A stretch of DNA of 64,000 bases. It comes from Psychromicrobium lacuslunae (GTDB lineage: Bacteria > Actinomycetota > Actinomycetes > Actinomycetales > Micrococcaceae). The first letter of the stretch is position 1. Each line of letters begins with the position of its first letter. Positions 1-9,183 of the stretch are shown piece after piece. The DNA lies in contig NZ_CP011005.1 of assembly GCF_000950575.1 (NCBI RefSeq), positions 3,286,001 through 3,350,000 of the forward strand, given 5' to 3'. A program made the translations under genes and the position numbers. Under the pieces are notes generated by a model, which did not search any database, was not told where the DNA came from, and was given only the letters and a program-made list of their open reading frames with translations.

Positions 1-285
1 CCCAGCGGTGGCATAGGAGAAAACCGAACCAGCCGCGGGGACTACCCGAGACATCTGAGCGTAGGAGATGGCAGTGAGTGCCATGATCAGCGTCGCCACA
101 ATGTACACCGTGACCACCGCGCCATCGCTTTTGGCATAGATAGGGCCGAAGATGCCCACTGGTGCGGCCGGTCCAATGAATACCAAGCCGTTGCCGATCA
201 ACTGTTTTAGCCCCAGCGAACGGCGCAGACCCGTTTCCGGTACGACGCCTTGCGCAGCTGGGATTTCCGCTGATGAAGATGCCAC
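1..285 (-). CDS. APC-family amino-acid permease, N-terminal part (runs off left edge)
   Basis: Reading the minus strand from a GTG at 285 gives 95 open codons up to the window edge. A short polar N-terminus is followed by a SLGLKQLIGNGLVFIGPAAP-type first helix, then IVATLIMALTAISYAQM and a VVPAAGSVFSYATAG segment. This helix-breaking Gly-rich start and the P-x-A-G-S-x-Y/F-x-Y pattern are typical of APC-superfamily transporters that import amino acids or polyamines. A GAGGAG ribosome site lies about 8 bases before the GTG. The C-terminal three quarters are outside the window, so the substrate cannot be guessed. Confidence 0.85.
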   Translation of the reverse strand, partial: MASSSAEIPAAQGVVPETGLRRSLGLKQLIGNGLVFIGPAAPVGIFGPIYAKSDGAVVTVYIVATLIMALTAISYAQMSRVVPAAGSVFSYATAG

Positions 286-421
286 CTCAACGCTCCTCTG
301 GGGTCAATTGAACCTGAAAACAGCGCACCACAGCGGGCGCCGCCTTGTCATTGTGCCGGGCAGTTGGCCTCGGACACAATCAGTTCAGGATGTGGCAGAC
401 CATCTTCTTAACCTGAGGACC

Positions 422-453
422 AAAAGCCGCCTGGAGTTACCTTCCTGGGCGGC
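422..453 (-). terminator. Rho-independent terminator after the antiporter
   Basis: On the minus strand a GCCGCC / GGCGGC stem with an inner GGA/TCC pairing is followed directly by TTTT. It begins 22 bases after the stop codon of the antiporter gene. Apart from this, 286-474 holds only the permease ribosome site. Confidence 0.6.
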
Positions 454-474
454 CAAGCAAAGAGACCAGCTGCC

Positions 475-2196
475 TTAGGCACGCATCCGGTTCTGCCAGG
501 ACTTATCCATCGCGAAGGACTCCGCATCGAGCTCGGTCAGTACGGTGCGCATCACCTCTTCATCGAGGTTTCCGGCGTCACGCTCGCGGATAATCACCTC
601 GCGCCGAATATTGTTGATCTGGCGTCTAGCGTCGTTCATGAATTTGCCGAATTCTTTGCGCTGTTGCAGTGAAGGTCTACCCGGGATTTCCGCCGCGGTT
701 TGATCAACAGCCTCTTCCAGATCTTCGTCAGCTTGTTGCGCCTGAGTTTGAGCAATCGCCATTTGTTGAATGCGTTGAATAATTTTCTCGGTCTTTTCGG
801 CCCCGATCTGCTCGGTCAGGGCCTGCCACTGCGGCTTCATTTCCTCAAGTGCCACTTGGTAGGTCTTGCTGACCAGGGCGCGTTCTGCGGCGGCGTCGCG
901 CTTGGCCTGATCAGGATCGGTGACCTTGAGCCATTTGATCACCAACGGCAGTGTCACGCCCTGGATCAGCAGGGTGCCAATGGTGACCACAAAGGCGGTC
1001 AGGTAGATGATGTCGTGAGCCGGGATGTTCTGACCCTGTTTGAAGAGCGCGGTGACAGTGGCGGCGGAAGCTAGGGTCACCACTCCGCGCATCCCGGTCC
1101 ACGAAATCACCGTCAGGTCTTGCCAGCTCATCGCCACTTCGGGCCGGCCCCGGCGCTGCTGACGGCGCAAGGAGCGGGGCGTGCGACGCCGGTAGTAGCT
1201 CATGAAAACATAGGCTGGCCGGACCAGAATGGTCACTCCGAGCAGAATGAAGGCCACCCCCAAGCTGAAGCCGAGGCCGTGCGGGCTATTGATGGCGTCC
1301 ACGATCACCGTCTTGAATTGCAAGCCGATCAACGCAAAGACGAACGCTTCCAGCAGTACGTCGAGTGAGGCCCAGATGGGTTGCTCTTGTAGCCGCATGG
1401 TGTAGCTGGCCTTCGGCGCGTTGTAGCCGAGTGAAAGCCCTGCCGCCACCACGGCGAGCACTCCGGAACCCGCGTATTCCAGTCCGTTCAGTTCGAAATG
1501 AATCTGCTCGGCGAAGATATAGGCCACGAAAGGCACTAGCAAACCGATCACGGTTTCGATCAGCGGATCGTTAATCCGCTCGCGAATGAACTGCACCACA
1601 ATGGCGATCAGCAGACCAAAGCCCACCCCGATCACAATATTGACTAGCAGCAGGAGCGCGCCTTCGCCGAAGATGTTCTGGCCGAAGCCGCCGGCGCCGA
1701 GCAGCACCGGTACCAGGAAGAGTTTGAAAAGCGTCAGTGCGGCGGCGTCGTTGATCAGGCTTTCGCCGGAGAGCACGGTCATGACTCGGCGGGGCAACCC
1801 GAGTTTCTTGCCTATCGCGGTGGCTGAGACCGCATCCGGTGGGGCCACGATGGCGCCGATTAATAGTGCTGCTGGAAGGGTGATATCGGGTACCAGGATG
1901 TTGGCCACGCCGCCGACGATCAGCGCGGTGAGGATCACCAGCATGATGCCGAGTCTGCGGATTTGTCGCAGCGAATTGGCGAAGTCTTGGAAGGAGATAT
2001 CCAGCGCCGCCGAAAATAGCAATGGTGGCAGCACAATGGTCAGGATGACCTCGGGGTCGATATCGAAGACCACCCCCGGAATGAAAGACACCGCAATTGC
2101 CACGCCGGTGACCAGTAGCGGGGCGGGCAGCCCCAGCTTTCGGGCAGCGACCGTGACCGCTATCGCCCCCACCAAAAGCAAAAGGATGTTTTCCAT
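475..2196 (-). CDS. CPA1-family Na+(K+)/H+ antiporter
   Basis: The 573-residue membrane protein has about 12 hydrophobic helices in residues 1-430. It carries the CPA1 ion-site signatures: APPDAV at about residues 118-123 (the ProAsp pair of helix 5) and ESLINDAAAL at about 145-154 (the AsnAsp pair of helix 6). The last 140 residues form a charged, Gln/Glu-rich cytoplasmic tail, a usual site of regulation. It should exchange Na+ or K+ for protons to control pH and salt. The ATG at 2196 has a GAGGGG site just upstream. It stands alone: terminators bound it on both sides, one after its stop and one at the end of the lysC gene upstream. Confidence 0.92.
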   Translation of the reverse strand: MENILLLLVGAIAVTVAARKLGLPAPLLVTGVAIAVSFIPGVVFDIDPEVILTIVLPPLLFSAALDISFQDFANSLRQIRRLGIMLVILTALIVGGVANILVPDITLPAALLIGAIVAPPDAVSATAIGKKLGLPRRVMTVLSGESLINDAAALTLFKLFLVPVLLGAGGFGQNIFGEGALLLLVNIVIGVGFGLLIAIVVQFIRERINDPLIETVIGLLVPFVAYIFAEQIHFELNGLEYAGSGVLAVVAAGLSLGYNAPKASYTMRLQEQPIWASLDVLLEAFVFALIGLQFKTVIVDAINSPHGLGFSLGVAFILLGVTILVRPAYVFMSYYRRRTPRSLRRQQRRGRPEVAMSWQDLTVISWTGMRGVVTLASAATVTALFKQGQNIPAHDIIYLTAFVVTIGTLLIQGVTLPLVIKWLKVTDPDQAKRDAAAERALVSKTYQVALEEMKPQWQALTEQIGAEKTEKIIQRIQQMAIAQTQAQQADEDLEEAVDQTAAEIPGRPSLQQRKEFGKFMNDARRQINNIRREVIIRERDAGNLDEEVMRTVLTELDAESFAMDKSWQNRMRA

Positions 2197-2258
2197 GGCT
2201 CAGCCCCTCAGTCCGCCCGGTGTTTCCTACTTTGACAGCTTATGGTGTGGCGCTCGGA

Positions 2259-2279
2259 AACTCCGCGCTGAGGGCGGAG

Positions 2280-2281
<2 letters not shown>
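2259..2281 (-). terminator. Hairpin overlapping the lysC stop codon
   Basis: Inverted repeat AACTCCGC (2259-2266) and GCGGAGTT (2274-2281) with a 7-base loop. On the minus strand the TAA stop of lysC lies at the foot of the stem. The T run after it is short, so termination may be partial. Confidence 0.45.
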
Positions 2282-3566
<1,285 letters not shown>

Positions 3567-3669
3567 GCTGCGTTGACTCCTGGACGATAAAGGGAACGTC
3601 CATAAGCCTATCCGGCATCAGCGAGCGCCGTGAATCGGCGGTCAAATATTGCGGCGCCGGGTCTCACTG

Positions 3670-4620
3670 CTAGGCCTCTGGGAGCGCATCACCTGAGTGC
3701 GGGTAGGAAGCCTGAGTGCCGTGGCTTTGCACTGCGAAGGCGCCGACCCTGGCGGCGTAGTGCGAAGCCTCCAGTAACGTTTCTCCCATCGCCAGCCGAG
3801 CGCTGAGCGCGCCAACGAAGGCGTCGCCAGCGCCAGAACTGTCTATTGCGTTGACTCGCGGAGCGGGCACCGAGAAGGTGCCAGCCTGATCGGAACAGAT
3901 GGCCCCTTGAGCGCCGCGGGTGAGCACCACACCAGGGACCCCCTGGGCTCGCAATGCCACAACCAGTGCTTCATCCTCGGCGGGGACAGCCGCTTCGGCG
4001 TCTAGCTGGGAAAGCACCAGAGCCGCTTCATGTTCATTGACAACGAGCGGGTTGGCGGCACGAATCAGTGAGTGATCCAGGGCCACCACCGGTGCCAGAT
4101 TCAGTACCATCCGACCTGTGCTTAGCCGGACCGCAGTCGCGATGCCGTCCGCAGGAATCTCACCCTGCAGCACCACCACTGCGGCCTCAGCGATCCGTGC
4201 TGCGGACGTCTCGACCATGCTGGCATCCATGGCAGCGTTTGCCCCGGGGACCACCACAATGGTGTTCTCCGCGTCGTCGGCCAGGTAGATCAGTGCTAAG
4301 CCAGTGGGGCCAGCAACACTGGTTACCGCCGATAGGTCCACTCCGGCGGATTGCAGTAGCTCGGTGGCCGCGGCTGCGGAAGCGTCGTCGCCGACGGCCC
4401 CTATCAGGCTGACGGTGGCTCCCAGCCGGGCTGCGGCCAGAGCCTGGTTGGCTCCTTTGCCGCCCGGGCCGATCGTGATTGAGCTGCCCAACAGAGTCTC
4501 GCCGGGTGACGGAAGGCGTTGTACTCGGACGGTCTGGTCGACATTAATCGAGCCGACCACCGTGACCTTCCCGGTCGACGATGGCGGTTTAGCGCTTTGA
4601 AGGGGGAGCGGCTGGTTCAT
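3670..4620 (-). CDS. rbsK: Ribokinase (PfkB-family sugar kinase)
   Basis: The 316-residue protein phosphorylates ribose at O5 with ATP. PfkB signatures are clear: the N-terminal VVGSINVDQ strand (21-29), the substrate-binding GPGGKGANQA at 51-60, and the C-terminal DSSGAGDAF at 260-268, with Asp266 as catalytic base (most family members have DTTGAGD). The first 17 residues are a non-conserved extension. It is a lone gene with no ribose transporter beside it, so it may serve nucleoside salvage. Related PfkB kinases for other sugars cannot be fully excluded. Confidence 0.85.
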   Translation of the reverse strand: MNQPLPLQSAKPPSSTGKVTVVGSINVDQTVRVQRLPSPGETLLGSSITIGPGGKGANQALAAARLGATVSLIGAVGDDASAAAATELLQSAGVDLSAVTSVAGPTGLALIYLADDAENTIVVVPGANAAMDASMVETSAARIAEAAVVVLQGEIPADGIATAVRLSTGRMVLNLAPVVALDHSLIRAANPLVVNEHEAALVLSQLDAEAAVPAEDEALVVALRAQGVPGVVLTRGAQGAICSDQAGTFSVPAPRVNAIDSSGAGDAFVGALSARLAMGETLLEASHYAARVGAFAVQSHGTQASYPHSGDALPEA

Positions 4621-4686
4621 CTCATCTTTCCTCTGCGCCCCAGCTTAGTGCAGAGCATTGTGGTCAAGGGCAAGCAGATTCATGAG

Positions 4687-5907
4687 TTAGCCAGACCGCG
4701 GGCCGAGCAGCTGCCGATTGCAAGCGAGGATGAGGGCAGCAGCGCTACTGAGCCCAGCAGCTATCAGTAATGTTCCGACGCTTCCGGTCTGTGAGAGCAA
4801 TAAACCGCCGAGCCAAGAACCACCGCTAATGCCCAATTGAAAGGCGACCACGTATGCCGCGGAGGATTCATCAGCGGTTCCGGGGGCCGCTCGGATCACC
4901 GCAGATTGCATCACCAGAGGTACCGCGGCTACCGCCATGCCCCAGCCGAGTGTGGCTGGATAGACTCCGGCCAGCGGGCTCAGCGCGAGGATCAATAGGG
5001 TGGCGGGTACCCCGAACAGCACAGTGAAGGAGACCTTGCGGCGATATTCATCAATCCAACGTCCAGCACAGAAGACGCCAACTAGCCCCGCCCCGCCGAA
5101 GATCGCCAGCACGAGCGGCCAGAGTGTCTGGGGACCGCCCTTCTCGGCAAAGATCACGCTGAAGTAGCTGTAGGCGCTGTAGTGGCCAAGCACCAGGACT
5201 GCTGTGCTGGCGCAAAGCAGAAGTACTCGAGGATTGAGCCCCCGCGGCAGTAGCTGCTGCAGCCAGCGGTTCGGGCTGTCGAGATCAGACGGTTGCTGGG
5301 TGCTTCGGAGGGCGGGCAGCTTGATCCTCAGTAATGCTGCCAGCAGTGCTGCTAGGACGGCGAGTAGTACTGCGGCCAACCGCCAACCGAGGAGCTGACC
5401 GAGCCCCGCGACCGCGGGCGTGCCGAGCACCAAGCCGAGTGCGCTGCCCAGAAAAACGTATGAGGCGGCCCGACCGCTGGTGCTTCCGCCGAGCCTGCTA
5501 GCGGCTACTGGCAGCACAGCCCACACCGTGGTGTGAAGTAAGGCTGCGGCCGCGCGCGAAACCAGTGCTAGCCAGAACGTGGTGCTCAGCGCGAAGACCA
5601 ACTGGCTGATGGCCAGGGTACTCAGCGCGATCACCAGCAGTCGACGCCTCGGCCAGCTCGCGGTGAGGTTGGTGATCGGAATGCCAGCAATGGCGGCGAT
5701 CACCGCATAGCAACTGAGTAATAGCCCTGCGCTCCCCGGGCTCACCCCAAAGCTTTCGCTTAGCTCCGGCAGTAAGCCCACCGGTAGCATTTCGGCGCTG
5801 AGGAAGACGAAGAGAGTGCCAGCCAGCAGAGCCAGTGCTAGGCCGTTCGAGTTGTCTCGAGAACGATGGCTGGCGACTGAGCTGCTGCGCTTGACTGAGC
5901 CAGCCAT
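4687..5907 (-). CDS. MFS transporter, 12-helix DHA1 type
   Basis: The 406-residue protein has 12 hydrophobic segments. Residues 30-60 (LSAEMLPVGLLPELSESFGV) match the first helix and loop of DHA1 drug or sugar efflux pumps. A charged linker near residue 200 splits the two six-helix halves. Its ATG at 5907 overlaps the TAA of the upstream hydrolase gene (TAATG), so the two are translationally coupled. The pair is divergent from a MerR regulator across one operator, which suggests induced export of a toxic small molecule. The substrate is unknown. Confidence 0.88.
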   Translation of the reverse strand: MAGSVKRSSSVASHRSRDNSNGLALALLAGTLFVFLSAEMLPVGLLPELSESFGVSPGSAGLLLSCYAVIAAIAGIPITNLTASWPRRRLLVIALSTLAISQLVFALSTTFWLALVSRAAAALLHTTVWAVLPVAASRLGGSTSGRAASYVFLGSALGLVLGTPAVAGLGQLLGWRLAAVLLAVLAALLAALLRIKLPALRSTQQPSDLDSPNRWLQQLLPRGLNPRVLLLCASTAVLVLGHYSAYSYFSVIFAEKGGPQTLWPLVLAIFGGAGLVGVFCAGRWIDEYRRKVSFTVLFGVPATLLILALSPLAGVYPATLGWGMAVAAVPLVMQSAVIRAAPGTADESSAAYVVAFQLGISGGSWLGGLLLSQTGSVGTLLIAAGLSSAAALILACNRQLLGPRSG

Positions 5908-6701
5908 TAGAGCTGGTGATATTGCAAGAAGTTCTGCATATCAGTGATCCACCGCGAGCTCTGCTCCGGGTTAAAAATGTGGCCGGCGTCGGGGTATTCA
6001 ATCAGCTCTGCGCCGCTGATCCCGGCGGCGAGATCACGAGTGCTCGAGGGCAGCACTATTCTGTCTTGTCCGGCGGCGAAGACCAGAGTGGGTACCGCAA
6101 TCTCAGTCAGCTGAGCGCTCAGATTGACCCGTGATACCAGTTCGATGTGTTCCAGGCCGCCGCTGGGGTACCCCGCCGTAACTTGGGCTGTGGCCTCGCC
6201 CAGTCCTGAAGTGTCCAGGGCGTCCAGTACCCCGCTCGGCGCCGAAAGCAACAGAATAAGTTCGGCGAGCTGCTGTTGATTCCCAGCCTCCGCGAAATGC
6301 TGCCACAGCGAGCCGAACAGCTCGGTTTGGGCATCTGGCGCGGCAAAGCCAACTGTCAGAATGAGACCGCTAACTCGGTCAGGGTGACGCAAGGCGGCGG
6401 TAATCGCCACTGCGCTGCCAAGCGAAAGCCCCACGACTGGGAATTTCTGAAAGCCAGCCGCAATCCCGGCGTCGACCAGCTGGTCGGCCAGCTCTGCTAA
6501 TTGCAGGGGCTGCCGCGCACGTGGCACCTCACCGACACCGGGGTAGTCAATGCCGATCAGGCTGCGCTGCGCCTGCCAGCTTTCGACGACGGGGGCGAAG
6601 TTGGCCTGGAAACCTCCGCCCGCGCCGTGGGCAAAGAGGACTGCCGGGCCACTGCCGCTGTGGTGGACTCCGGGCTGCGTGCTGATGCTGTGCTGTGTCA
6701 T
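5907..6701 (-). CDS. Alpha/beta-fold hydrolase
   Basis: The 264-residue cytoplasmic hydrolase has an oxyanion-loop HGAGGG (25-30), a nucleophile elbow GLSLG with Ser93, and a PDAGH segment giving His241. An Asp in the AGQDRIV strand fits the acid. It is the first gene of a two-gene operon with the MFS pump, downstream of a MerR-type operator. It may modify or detoxify the compound that the pump exports. No signal peptide is seen. Esterase, lactonase and haloperoxidase-like activities all remain possible. Confidence 0.85.
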   Translation of the reverse strand: MTQHSISTQPGVHHSGSGPAVLFAHGAGGGFQANFAPVVESWQAQRSLIGIDYPGVGEVPRARQPLQLAELADQLVDAGIAAGFQKFPVVGLSLGSAVAITAALRHPDRVSGLILTVGFAAPDAQTELFGSLWQHFAEAGNQQQLAELILLLSAPSGVLDALDTSGLGEATAQVTAGYPSGGLEHIELVSRVNLSAQLTEIAVPTLVFAAGQDRIVLPSSTRDLAAGISGAELIEYPDAGHIFNPEQSSRWITDMQNFLQYHQL

Positions 6702-6714
6702 GATGCGACGATAA

Positions 6715-6749
6715 ACCTTGACATTGGCGTCAAGGTCAAGTTGTAGACT
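6715..6749. promoter_or_regulatory. MerR-type operator between divergent promoters
   Basis: A perfect dyad ACCTTGAC-N6-GTCAAGGT occupies 6715-6736. On the plus strand a TTGACA -35 (6718-6723) and TAGACT -10 (6744-6749) are 20 bases apart, the over-long spacer typical of MerR-activated promoters. The -10 ends 6 bases before the MerR ATG, so that mRNA is probably leaderless. On the minus strand the same dyad separates TTGACC/TTGACG from TTTATCGT upstream of the hydrolase-pump operon. Confidence 0.75.
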
Positions 6750-6755
6750 GAGTGG

Positions 6756-7097
6756 ATGTTGATTGGAGATCTTGCTGCCGCGACTGGCGCCTCGGCGCGT
6801 TCACTTCGCTATTACGAAGAGCACGGCTTGATTGGTTCACAACGCTCCGCAAATGGCTACCGCGACTATGCCGCCGAGGTAGTGCCGCAAGTGCGATTCA
6901 TCCGTTCATTGATTTCTGCGGGTTTCAGCCTGCAGGCGATTGAGTCGATTCTGCCTTGTATGGCGGCCGAGCCAGCGCAGATCGACCTGTGCCCCTCAGT
7001 GGTGCAGGTCATTCGCGAGACCCTGTGTGATGTTGAGGCGCAAGTCGATGCCTTATCGGCCAAGCGCGAAAAGATTGAGGCTTTGCTGGCTGGTTGA
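6756..7097 (+). CDS. MerR-family transcriptional regulator
   Basis: The 113-residue protein begins with the winged-helix signature LIGDLAAATGASARSLRYYE and has the family's second wing (ANGYRDY). A predicted coiled-coil dimer helix fills about residues 80-110. Two cysteines (LPC and DLC, about 20 residues apart around the start of the coiled coil) could sense metal, thiol or redox signals, but the short C-terminus lacks a recognisable drug-binding domain. It most likely controls itself and the divergent hydrolase-MFS operon. Confidence 0.88.
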   Translation: MLIGDLAAATGASARSLRYYEEHGLIGSQRSANGYRDYAAEVVPQVRFIRSLISAGFSLQAIESILPCMAAEPAQIDLCPSVVQVIRETLCDVEAQVDALSAKREKIEALLAG

Positions 7098-7168
7098 GCT
7101 TGCTTCTGCGGGACCCGGTGAGGGAGGCAGCGTTCGGAGTCCCTCAGCTGTCCAGATAGGATTCAAAA

Positions 7169-7999
7169 ATGGAAGCCTGGGAACGCGCATTCGCTTATCT
7201 GGCCGGGGCTGTACCGGCTGGTCCACGAATAGACGCTGATCTTGAGGTGACAGTCCATTTTCATCCCGATCGAGCGATCAACGGAAAGTCGCTTCTTGAT
7301 CACTTAGCCTCCGATGGGGTTTACCGTTCCCAATTTGAAACCGGGACCAGCAATGGGGGGCTAACCGCCTATCCTGGGGGAGATCGCTGGCGGTGGGAAC
7401 ATCGGATTTTCGGGGGTCACTACGATATTTCGCCGGCGGACCAGCGGCCAAAGTATGGTTCGCTTAACTACCGGCGTCATGCTGCGGGTGGATCTGTGCG
7501 TTTCGGCTCGGCTCATCTCAAGTTGGCGCCTAGCGTCCTTGAGAGGACCACTTTTTGTTATCCAGATAGCGTGACAGAGCCTACCGATTTCGGTACAGCC
7601 GCGCACCTGCCGTTAGTCCAGCTTGCCTTAGAGGACACTCTAGATGTGATCGACGATCACATTGAAGCACATATCCACGGACCAATGCGCCTCGATCAAG
7701 ATGTTTCAGAGCTCGTACTTGATCCTTCATTCCGGGACACTCCGGTTGCCGAAGCGGCTGCAAAACTGCCCTTCCCGTTCAGTTGGCATCACGGCTTTAA
7801 GTTGCATGTCGATCAATTGCGTGGGCACGAGGCCTTTCGCGGGGCAAACGTAGTTGAGCTTGGAGTGGCAATTGCCCAGGATGGCTGGTTGACTCCCAAG
7901 ATCGTTGGGGAGGCGGTAAACGGTGGTCATCATGATCCCGATTTGTTAAAGAAGGTCTGGCACTGCCTGGCCAGATTCGGGCATGATTGGGCCTCATAA
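7169..7999 (+). CDS. DUF3626 family protein
   Basis: A 276-residue protein resembling the DUF3626 family, recognised by the TVHFHPDR segment near residue 30, the PKYGSLNYRRHAAGGSVRFG core and the HLKLAP..LERTTFCYPDS block. No signal peptide or membrane helix is present. The family has been linked to ADP-ribosyltransferase-like folds, but I can point to no catalytic triad, so a toxin role is speculation. AGGA lies 7 bases before the ATG. It is a lone gene between MerR and a TPR gene on the other strand. A T8 run follows near 8030. Confidence 0.65.
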   Translation: MEAWERAFAYLAGAVPAGPRIDADLEVTVHFHPDRAINGKSLLDHLASDGVYRSQFETGTSNGGLTAYPGGDRWRWEHRIFGGHYDISPADQRPKYGSLNYRRHAAGGSVRFGSAHLKLAPSVLERTTFCYPDSVTEPTDFGTAAHLPLVQLALEDTLDVIDDHIEAHIHGPMRLDQDVSELVLDPSFRDTPVAEAAAKLPFPFSWHHGFKLHVDQLRGHEAFRGANVVELGVAIAQDGWLTPKIVGEAVNGGHHDPDLLKKVWHCLARFGHDWAS

Positions 8000-8050
8000 G
8001 GGCTAGCGACGGGCGATCAGCAGAGTATTTTTTTTGAGGTACGCGCTGTG

Positions 8051-8530
8051 CTAGTCGGCGGGGAGTTCGTCCGCGTAGCCGAGCACCGATCTGCGGTAAA
8101 GCGGCAAGGTCGGTGCAAGAGCGCGCAAAGCCACCTTGAGCGCTGTCGACTTCCGTCCCGAGTCGAAAAGCGCTAAGGCCAGGAAGGCCTGAGCCGCACT
8201 TCCGGTGGTTTCGTCGCTCTCCAGTTGTTCAAGGATCTCGATTGCCTCGCCGGATTGGCCCAGATTCCGTAGTGTGCTGGCCAATTGGATCTTCGCCTGT
8301 GGCTCTCGCTCGGCGTCCAAGCCAAGTTGAAGGGCCTCGCGATAGAGCGCCACAGCTTGTGCTTCGTTAGCCAAGAAGTCGTGGGCTGAGGCCAATTCAA
8401 AATAAGCCCGGCCGTCTTGCTCTGGGCATTCGGCGATCAGCGCCCGAATGTCTCGGAGCACCTTATCGGGATCGCTGTCATCGGCATTAGCCCAGAAGTC
8501 ATCGATCTTGGCTTCCCAGCTATCAGTCAT
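8051..8530 (-). CDS. Small TPR-repeat protein
   Basis: A 159-residue soluble protein with helix-turn-helix repeats. Units such as AYFELASAHDFLANEAQAVA, AKIQLASTLRNLGQSGEAI and AQAFLALALFDSGRKSTALK fit two to three tetratricopeptide repeats (TPR_5-like). The start is taken as the ATG at 8530 (MTDSWEAK), preceded by GGGGGA; an in-frame ATG at 8566 would add 12 residues without a ribosome site. It lies 50 bases downstream of recR in the same direction. It is probably a scaffold protein with unknown partner. Confidence 0.75.
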   Translation of the reverse strand: MTDSWEAKIDDFWANADDSDPDKVLRDIRALIAECPEQDGRAYFELASAHDFLANEAQAVALYREALQLGLDAEREPQAKIQLASTLRNLGQSGEAIEILEQLESDETTGSAAQAFLALALFDSGRKSTALKVALRALAPTLPLYRRSVLGYADELPAD

Positions 8531-8580
8531 CTTTCCCCCAAGTCTCGCCCGGTGTGCTGTGTGCACCGCCGTTCAATATT

Positions 8581-9180
8581 TTAGTTCAGTGCGTTCCGGC
8601 GCCCTTCGAAGGCCCGGCCCAAGGTGATCTCGTCGGCGTACTCAAGATCGCCGCCGACCGGTAGGCCAGAGGCCAGTCGGGTTACGGTGATGCCAATAGT
8701 CTTCAGCATCCGCGCCAGATAAGTCGCGGTGGCTTCGCCTTCCAGATTCGGGTCGGTGGCGATAATGATTTCTTCGATCTGGCTGTCGCTCAGCCGGTTC
8801 AGCAACTCTCGGATGCGTAGCTGATCGGGGCCGATACCGGCAATCGGATTAATCGCGCCGCCCAGCACGTGGTAGCGGCCGCGGAAGCTGCGGGTCCGCT
8901 CAACGGCAATGACGTCTTTTGATTCTTCCACCACGCAGATCACCGTGGGGTCACGGCGCGGATCGCGGCAGATGCTGCAAGTCTCCGCCTCCGAGACGTT
9001 GCCACAAATTTCGCAGAATTTCACACGTTCCTTGACCGTGACGATCGAGGTTACCAATCGCTTCATATCGTCTGGGTCGGCTTCCAGAATATGGAATGCT
9101 AGGCGTTGCGCAGATTTAGGACCAATGCCCGGCAACCGACCTAACTCGTCGATCAGTTCTTGAACCGCTCCTTCGTACAC
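8581..9180 (-). CDS. recR: Recombination mediator RecR
   Basis: RecR works with RecO (and RecF) to load RecA on single-stranded gaps. The 199-residue protein is standard length. It has the N-terminal helix-hairpin-helix [15 protein letters not shown] (16-30), a four-cysteine zinc finger (Cys56, Cys59, Cys68, Cys71) and a Toprim domain with the VVEE and [11 protein letters not shown] motifs. It begins 3 bases after the dnaX stop codon, the usual dnaX-recR arrangement, and is surely co-transcribed with it. Confidence 0.97.
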   Translation of the reverse strand: MYEGAVQELIDELGRLPGIGPKSAQRLAFHILEADPDDMKRLVTSIVTVKERVKFCEICGNVSEAETCSICRDPRRDPTVICVVEESKDVIAVERTRSFRGRYHVLGGAINPIAGIGPDQLRIRELLNRLSDSQIEEIIIATDPNLEGEATATYLARMLKTIGITVTRLASGLPVGGDLEYADEITLGRAFEGRRNALN

Positions 9181-9183
9181 GGC

